Positions 58,831 through 64,000 of a DNA stretch of 64,000 bases are shown here, one piece after another. Location: positions 6,231,582 to 6,295,581 of the forward strand of contig OU744730.1 in the NCBI GenBank assembly GCA_916613615.1, given 5' to 3'. Under the pieces are notes generated by a model. It was not told where the DNA came from and did no database searches. It saw only the letters and a list, made by a program, of their open reading frames with translations. Position 1 is the stretch's first letter. The number at the start of each line of letters is the position of its first letter. Both the position numbers and the translations under genes were made by a program. The DNA comes from Steromphala cineraria. Taxonomy: Eukaryota; Mollusca; Gastropoda; Trochida; Trochidae.

Positions 58831-60179
58831 TACAGAGGAAGGAATAACATGACGACTCTCAATTACAATCTCAAGACTGACACGGCAATTTGTCAATGTC
58901 AAGCCCAGTCGTAGAGCGCTGTTTCTTCATGAGTTGATTTAAATTAGATTTGACATCAACCAATTTCTTACTCCCGATTTAAATAGCCTCCTATTTTCCT
59001 TTCATTCACTGTGAGTAGTTGCGCCCGTTTGACCTTCTTTTAGGGAAATCGTTTTCCAATGGCTCAACGTATTTTGGTACATTGAACGCTTGGCATTTTA
59101 TTGGCGAAACGAAAAGAACGTAACTAAAAATCATTTTAAATATTTACAGTTAACTTATTTTATTCTTTTTTCTTTCACTTTTTGTATTTCACATTGAAAT
59201 GTCATTAATCTTACACCGACAGGTGATCATTGTGATCTGTCGTTTTTCTTTTTTATGATTTACGTTAGGTTTTGTAAAAGCTTATTAACATTTCATGTTG
59301 GAGAAAATGTCTTTCGACGTAATTCGTTTCCTTTCAAGTAAATATGCGTAGTCAACTTCTTGCAGAACATCGCTCAACAATTAGTCTTTAGAATGGCATT
59401 CTACTTAGCGTTTCTGCTACCTTTGAAGAACATGAGATTTATTCGTATCAAACATTTTTAACACAGTATGTTCTGTATAACAAGATATAAGAGACTGAAA
59501 ACACTGTGAATGTTATTTTCAGATAGTTTGTCCATCTGGATTGCGTTATAAATGCCAACGTTGAAGAAAAATATCAATTCATTCGTAACAACCATGAAAG
59601 AACATCGTGGGTTTTCTAACAAGGCACAACGGATTGGAAAATTAAGGGACTTATGTATTTCGTGGTTTAAGAGTTTGTCCATCTCGAGTCAGCTACAATT
59701 ACCAATGAGAAGTCAATTAATTATGTTGACGCAAATCTTATATATCACAAAGGAAAATCATTAGGTAATTAAGGAAAGTCTAGTGGTGACGTTAAACGTA
59801 TGACATATTCCGTTTGATATTTTACACTTACATTAAGCCCTGTCTCCATAAATGTCAGCACTGTTAAACTTTGCTTCGCTTGCACTCCTACACGCATTGA
59901 AGTCTTAAATCACTTGAACTCCATTTAACGACCAAAACCACTGCCTCAGATTAATTTAGGAAGGCTTTTCTTAAAGATAGGACGTTTTTTCACCCATTCG
60001 TGTTGTTTTTCAAATAAGCATCTTCCAGTGGATCGCGTGAACGAGATGACAAGCCTAATAGAAGAGCTTTTGTACTGAGGATTTATATAACAGGCCGATC
60101 ATTATGCGAAGACGTAACGACCTTGCTTGAAATAACCACTTCTTCCTGATGGCACCGTGCGACCCATATACATGAACCC
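58831..60179. other. non-coding stretch, no gene seen
   Basis: Short frames at 59458-59682 (minus) and 59552-59764 (plus) overlap and have no domain or splice context. Confidence 0.45.
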
Positions 60180-60560
60180 ACTGCAGTGATACAACTCTTA
60201 TGAGGTGGATTAGTTCCTGTATCTATGCAGGGCAATTATGCCCGGATATGCAGGACTCAGAACCAGGAGTGGTCGTCCGCAAGGAGATCGCATAGGTCTA
60301 GATTTCTTTGAACTTCATTCGGTGTAATCTTCTGAAATATGTATAGTTCATCACGTGACCCGTCTGTTGTTTCTACCCCGAAGACTGCATCCCCTGTGAT
60401 CTACTAGCTTCGTGCGTGCCTCCCATTGAGTTTTTCTCAACTTGAATGACTGTCTTCCCTCACACGCGGAGGGTTTCGCCCTCAATTACCTGATCAAAGA
60501 CTGTCAATTATTCAAACTACGTTTGACTTGCAGACAAAGCGAATATACAATGATATGGAT
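60180..60560. promoter_or_regulatory. candidate conserved non-coding / enhancer-like block
   Basis: Balanced, complex sequence with CACGTGACC (E-box), a palindrome 'gggcaattatgcccgg', CTCAATTACCTGATCAAAG (TAAT core beside a TCF/LEF-like ATCAAAG) and CTGTCAATTATTCAAAC. It is not open as coding sequence. The regulatory role is inference. Confidence 0.3.
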
Positions 60561-61738
60561 TTGGTGCATATATAAGGTTACAGAGTTAAGGAACCTTTTT
60601 GCCCTTGAGTAACAATGACAATTGGAATGCATGCTATCATTAATAATTGATTAGAGGCGACTGATAAAGGACTTGTGCAAAGATAGGCAATGCGTGCATA
60701 CAGTACAACTGATTTATTACTGCTTATAGTACTTGCAGAGGTTGTTAGTTAAAAAACTATAATCTAAGTTCTAATTAAGATGAAATGATTAAAAATCTTG
60801 GCTGGTTATTGCGTGTTTTGACTCGAACAAGTTTTCGCCCACTCGTTTTCCTGTCATCCGTCAACGCAATAAGCAGGTTGAGACCCAATGTTGCCCGGAT
60901 GAAGACAGATCCCCATATTTGGAAACAGATTGTCCTAAGAGTGATGAGGTTCACTAATATGAAACGGTAGTCCAGTAATTGTAGGCCTCATTCATTATCA
61001 GTTGATTTACATTACCATTATCATTCACTGCTTATTATAACCTCCTTATGTAGAAGTGTAGGCCATTCAGACTTGTATTTACCTGGCTGATTCCAGGCTT
61101 GTTCGGAATGGATAACGACCTCTTGTGGATTAGCAGCCCAATCATGGTGAACTATTAAAGGAGCTCTACGTCAACATTCCTGCTTTAAAGATCTATATTC
61201 AAAATGTAGTGAAGTTTGATTTTTTAAAAGTATCTTTGCAGTTTTCATTGTTTCTTTCACTAAATAAGAGACAATGTGCTAAAATGACCGAACCGGCAGC
61301 CAAAGGCGACTTGACATGGCGAATCAACTGTTGCCATTTTTACAATGGCGTTTCTTAAATATACGCTTGAAAGTTGTCTTTGACGCGCAGAACTAGATCT
61401 TTTTTTCTTCTTTTTTGTTCTTCACCCTATGACATCAGACAACTATAAATCGTGACGTCATCGTAGAAGCTCCTTTTAAGGAAAGCAGATATTTACAGAT
61501 TGGAATCGGAATACTCTGAAGTCTGTTTCGTGACCATGTGAAATTAGAAAGATGAATAACCTTTGCACTCCCGCGGATTATATAACGATTCATCCCAGCG
61601 TCTTATAGTTTATAAGATAGACATCTTATAGCAACAATCCTTATTTACAACTTACTCATATGGTAAAAGAAGTTCGAATTGCGAGGAAGAACAGGAAAGT
61701 TACAATTGTGGATAACAACGAACTTTAAAAACTTCCCT
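60561..61738. other. non-coding stretch, no gene seen
   Basis: A 61-codon open frame at 60785-60970 lacks splice signals and a recognisable domain. Nothing else was seen. Confidence 0.45.
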
Positions 61739-61857
61739 GGGTCCCCTTTCACAAAGCACTAAGGTGATCGTAAGTCCTTAAGGTAGCCTTAGTGCAATGT
61801 TAAGGAATGGGAGTTAAGGCCAACCTTAGCTAAGGTTGTTTTGTGAAAGGAGGTCCC
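61739..61857. mobile_element. 119-bp palindromic MITE (TTTCACAAAG family)
   Basis: The ends 'gggtcccctttcacaaagc' and 'ttttgtgaaaggaggtccc' are inverted copies. Internal TAAGG/CCTTA blocks ('cctt.agctaagg', 'cttaaggtagccttag') fold back repeatedly. Short palindromic elements with this TTTCACAAA end are widespread in marine invertebrates, as I recall. A fragment lies near 24073-24098. Confidence 0.75.
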
Positions 61858-62609
61858 TTTACCTAATTAACCGGCATATCCGCGTTCACATTAATCACTC
61901 CCATAATCTATCATAAACAGATTTAAAAAGCGCTATGCGGGGTTGAATACATTTGTATTGATCACTTCTCAATTACAATTTGTAGTGGACAATACGTTCT
62001 TACGAATACACCATATAAATGTATGTATTCATCATGACTCGTATCTTTTGTATTGTAACAACCCAGAAACCCCGGATTTTGTCTAATAAGAACAGAGGCT
62101 CGATCTATTTCATGACTTGATCCACTTCTGTGAGGAGAAAATGCGTTGATATAGACATTCAGGTTTGCATTCGTTGGTAAGATTATTGATATTACCTAAA
62201 GATACAAAGTAATTATCTACTGCCTAAAATCTCAGTTCAGTTTTTTTATATTTTGTATGTTTGCAAAGCTGCCAGGTCAGAATAGTTCTTAATCCCGGGA
62301 AAGGAGTTATCACTTCTTTTACGTCATCACACACTTAAATGTCAGCTTTTTGCTTAGCTAACAGAAATAAATGGGTAGTTTATTTCTCATTAGCGGTACA
62401 TTAAGAATATTTCGGGACCAAATGAATGATAAATTGCTCTTTTGGAAAGTCTGTTTGTTTAAAAATGTCAATCAGACCCGTGTATTCAATTCTTGTTATG
62501 ACTCAGGAAGGGAAGAAATTATATAAATGGTAAGAAATAGTTTGCGTGCCGCAGTTAAGACGGTCTTATATTTATGAAATCTCAGATTACCTTGACTTTT
62601 CGAAGAAAA
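61858..62609. other. non-coding stretch, no gene seen
   Basis: Holds the isolated end fragment 'aataagaacagaggctcgat' near 62086 that matches the 847-1096 element. No exon was recognised. Confidence 0.45.
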
Positions 62610-62812
62610 ATAATTCAATTCAATTCTTTTATTCGGTATAAAGGCCATAGGCCCATGTACAAATAACAATCTTATTGTGACAGATGTATATCATGTCTAA
62701 CATTTCTCAAATATAATGCTTCCTTAATGAACTTAGCAATATTTAACAAAATAGTTTCCTTAGTACATGTTAAAAGTGTATAAAACTTATTCATATTCGT
62801 TGAAATACAATA
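62610..62812 (-). repeat. LINE 3' untranslated end with (GAATT)n tail
   Basis: Read on the minus strand this follows the LINE coding remnant and ends with 'catgggcctatggccttta', ACCGAATAAA, then GAATTGAATTGAATT. A GGCC hairpin, AATAAA and a short microsatellite tail are a familiar 3' end for invertebrate LINEs of the CR1/L2-like group. Confidence 0.7.
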
Positions 62813-63310
62813 CTACTGTGGGATATATTTTAATCTAAGATGTGAATATAATGGACATTTCAGAAGGAAGTGATACTCATCTTCTATACAACCTAACGCA
62901 CAAAATTTACATATCCTATCACACCGTGCAATGCCACAACGTCTGCCAGTATTAATCATCAAGGGAAGTTCACCAATTCGTAATAAACATAAGAGTCTTC
63001 TATATTCCCTCACTGGGATTACATTTAGATAATATTCTACTGATAACAATGATTAATATTCTTTATAGCTAGATAACTTACTTGATTCACAAATTCTAGA
63101 GTACCAATCTTGAGTATTACAATCTTTAAGTCGTTGTACAAAGGTATTGATAAACAAAGTACTATTACCAACATCCTGGGTAATCCATACCAAACCAAAT
63201 CCATATGAAAACAAAAAACCTTTCACATGCGTAGCCCATGTTGTGCGATTGCACTCATCTAATGATTTACAGAGAAGATAGCCCTGTTTTGGGTATCTAT
63301 GTATGGGCAT
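62813..63310 (-). pseudogene. LINE reverse-transcriptase C-terminal remnant
   Basis: A 5'-truncated non-LTR retrotransposon. One reading frame covers about 165 residues, broken by an in-frame TAA at 63050-63052. The downstream half ends with 'CRICKFCALGCIEDEYHFLL' then K-C-P-L-Y-S-H-L-R, the Cys/His zinc-knuckle-like motif (C-x2-C ... H ... C) that follows the RT domain in CR1/jockey-type LINEs. The upstream half (residues from about 63310 downward) looks like the region between RT and this motif. No RT catalytic motif is inside the retained part. A 3' end follows directly at 62610-62812. Confidence 0.82.
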
Positions 63311-64000
63311 GAATAATAACTTTAAATAATAAGAATAATAATTGAGGTTAACTTAACACATATTATATCGTTCATATAAAATGTGAACCGCCTGGTCCAT
63401 TTGGAATGGGTAAAAATAGTTCAAACAGACGTTTCTGTAGCCATATCTTCCTTTATTTTAACTTTTACTTTTAATCATTACCTTTCTCTGATATGTGATA
63501 GTCATGTGTGAAAGTATCATAAATTGGCGAATCCTCAGTAAAAATCATTTTAGCTCAATAAGTATGTGTTTTATTAGGGACGAACTGGGAAAGTTGAAGA
63601 ATTGTTCGAAAGCTTTAAATTGGCTGTGACACGTATTTTGGAAATATTTGTCTGCAAAATATCCACATAAAATATTGGTTTATGCTAAATCAAATATCGT
63701 CAAAGAGCCAAATATATATTTACTCAACGCTATTGTCAAAAGTCGTTGAAACAATTATCAAGTATTTTGCGAAAACTGCTGTCAGCCATTTTGGTTTCGT
63801 ACCTTTGTGTATAGCTAAAGGATATGTGTAGCGGAACATAACATGTAACGACTGGCACTTCTGATTGAATGTTTGATGGAGGGAAATGGATGTTTTATGT
63901 TCCTTCAAAGGCACAATTTATTGTTTGAAATAGACTGCCTTGCGATTCATTTTCATTTGGTTAACAATTGCCCCTTTAATTTTGTCTACAGGAAATTTGC
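63311..64000. other. non-coding stretch, no gene seen
   Basis: AT-rich. The last 60 bp ('ttgcgattcattttcatttg' then 'gcccctttaa') recall pieces of the TTAA MITE family but are too short and scrambled to call. Confidence 0.4.

Noticed and set aside
1..64000. CRISPR array, bacterial operon, or prophage-type systems
   Set aside because: No spaced direct repeats with unique spacers and no prokaryotic gene organisation; the sequence is eukaryotic.

Overview
This is a gene-poor, AT-rich window of animal nuclear DNA, most likely from a lophotrochozoan and probably a mollusc. The signs are spliced-exon signals, microsatellites and satellites, tRNA-derived SINEs ending in a CGGCGTTAAAC-type tail, LINE 3' ends carrying a 'GGGCCTATGGCC...AATAAA(GAATT)n' signature, AGGTCA-rich repeats and many MITEs. 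No host gene is complete here. Taxon assignment is inference from repeat style.

The centrepiece is a complete DIRS-type tyrosine-recombinase retrotransposon at about 24538-31005. It is a GC-rich island with three long open frames: a Gag-like protein with an N-terminal Cys/His cluster; RT-RNase H plus a methyltransferase-like C-terminal domain; and a tyrosine recombinase with an intact R-K-H-R-W-Y set. Its split terminal repeats are 156-bp inverted repeats that look identical by eye. An internal complementary region at 30657-30748 contains the two outer ends fused at a shared TAT, as expected for a circular intermediate. The ends and frames look undamaged, so the insertion looks young.

Layout: 0-9 kb holds several short terminal-inverted-repeat (TIR) elements (one with a 10-bp target duplication), tandem repeats and a conserved-looking enhancer-like block near 8.2-8.7 kb. 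9-24 kb holds SINE pieces, a TA-flanked Tc1/mariner-type MITE inside a minisatellite, three TTAA-flanked MITEs, a palindromic element, and one convincing coding exon at 18162-18345. That exon resembles the extracellular Cache domain of GPR158/GPR179-like receptors. 24.5-31 kb is the DIRS element. 31-40 kb holds a degenerate satellite, a 2-kb foldback element, an array of AGGTCA half-site repeats, a minisatellite and a nearly full SINE. 41.4-44.4 kb is a very recent tandem duplication (unit 1069 bp). 44.4-50 kb is AT-rich with no gene seen. 50-57 kb holds enhancer-like sequence, a LINE remnant split by a MITE, a probable 142-bp exon at 53390-53531 and further MITEs. 57.2-58.8 kb is a 98-bp satellite with a dimeric higher-order pattern. 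59-64 kb holds enhancer-like sequence, a small MITE and a decayed LINE 3' end on the minus strand.

The two exon candidates lie on the plus strand 35 kb apart. They may belong to one or two large intron-rich genes whose other exons are outside the window or not recognised. All comparisons are by eye.
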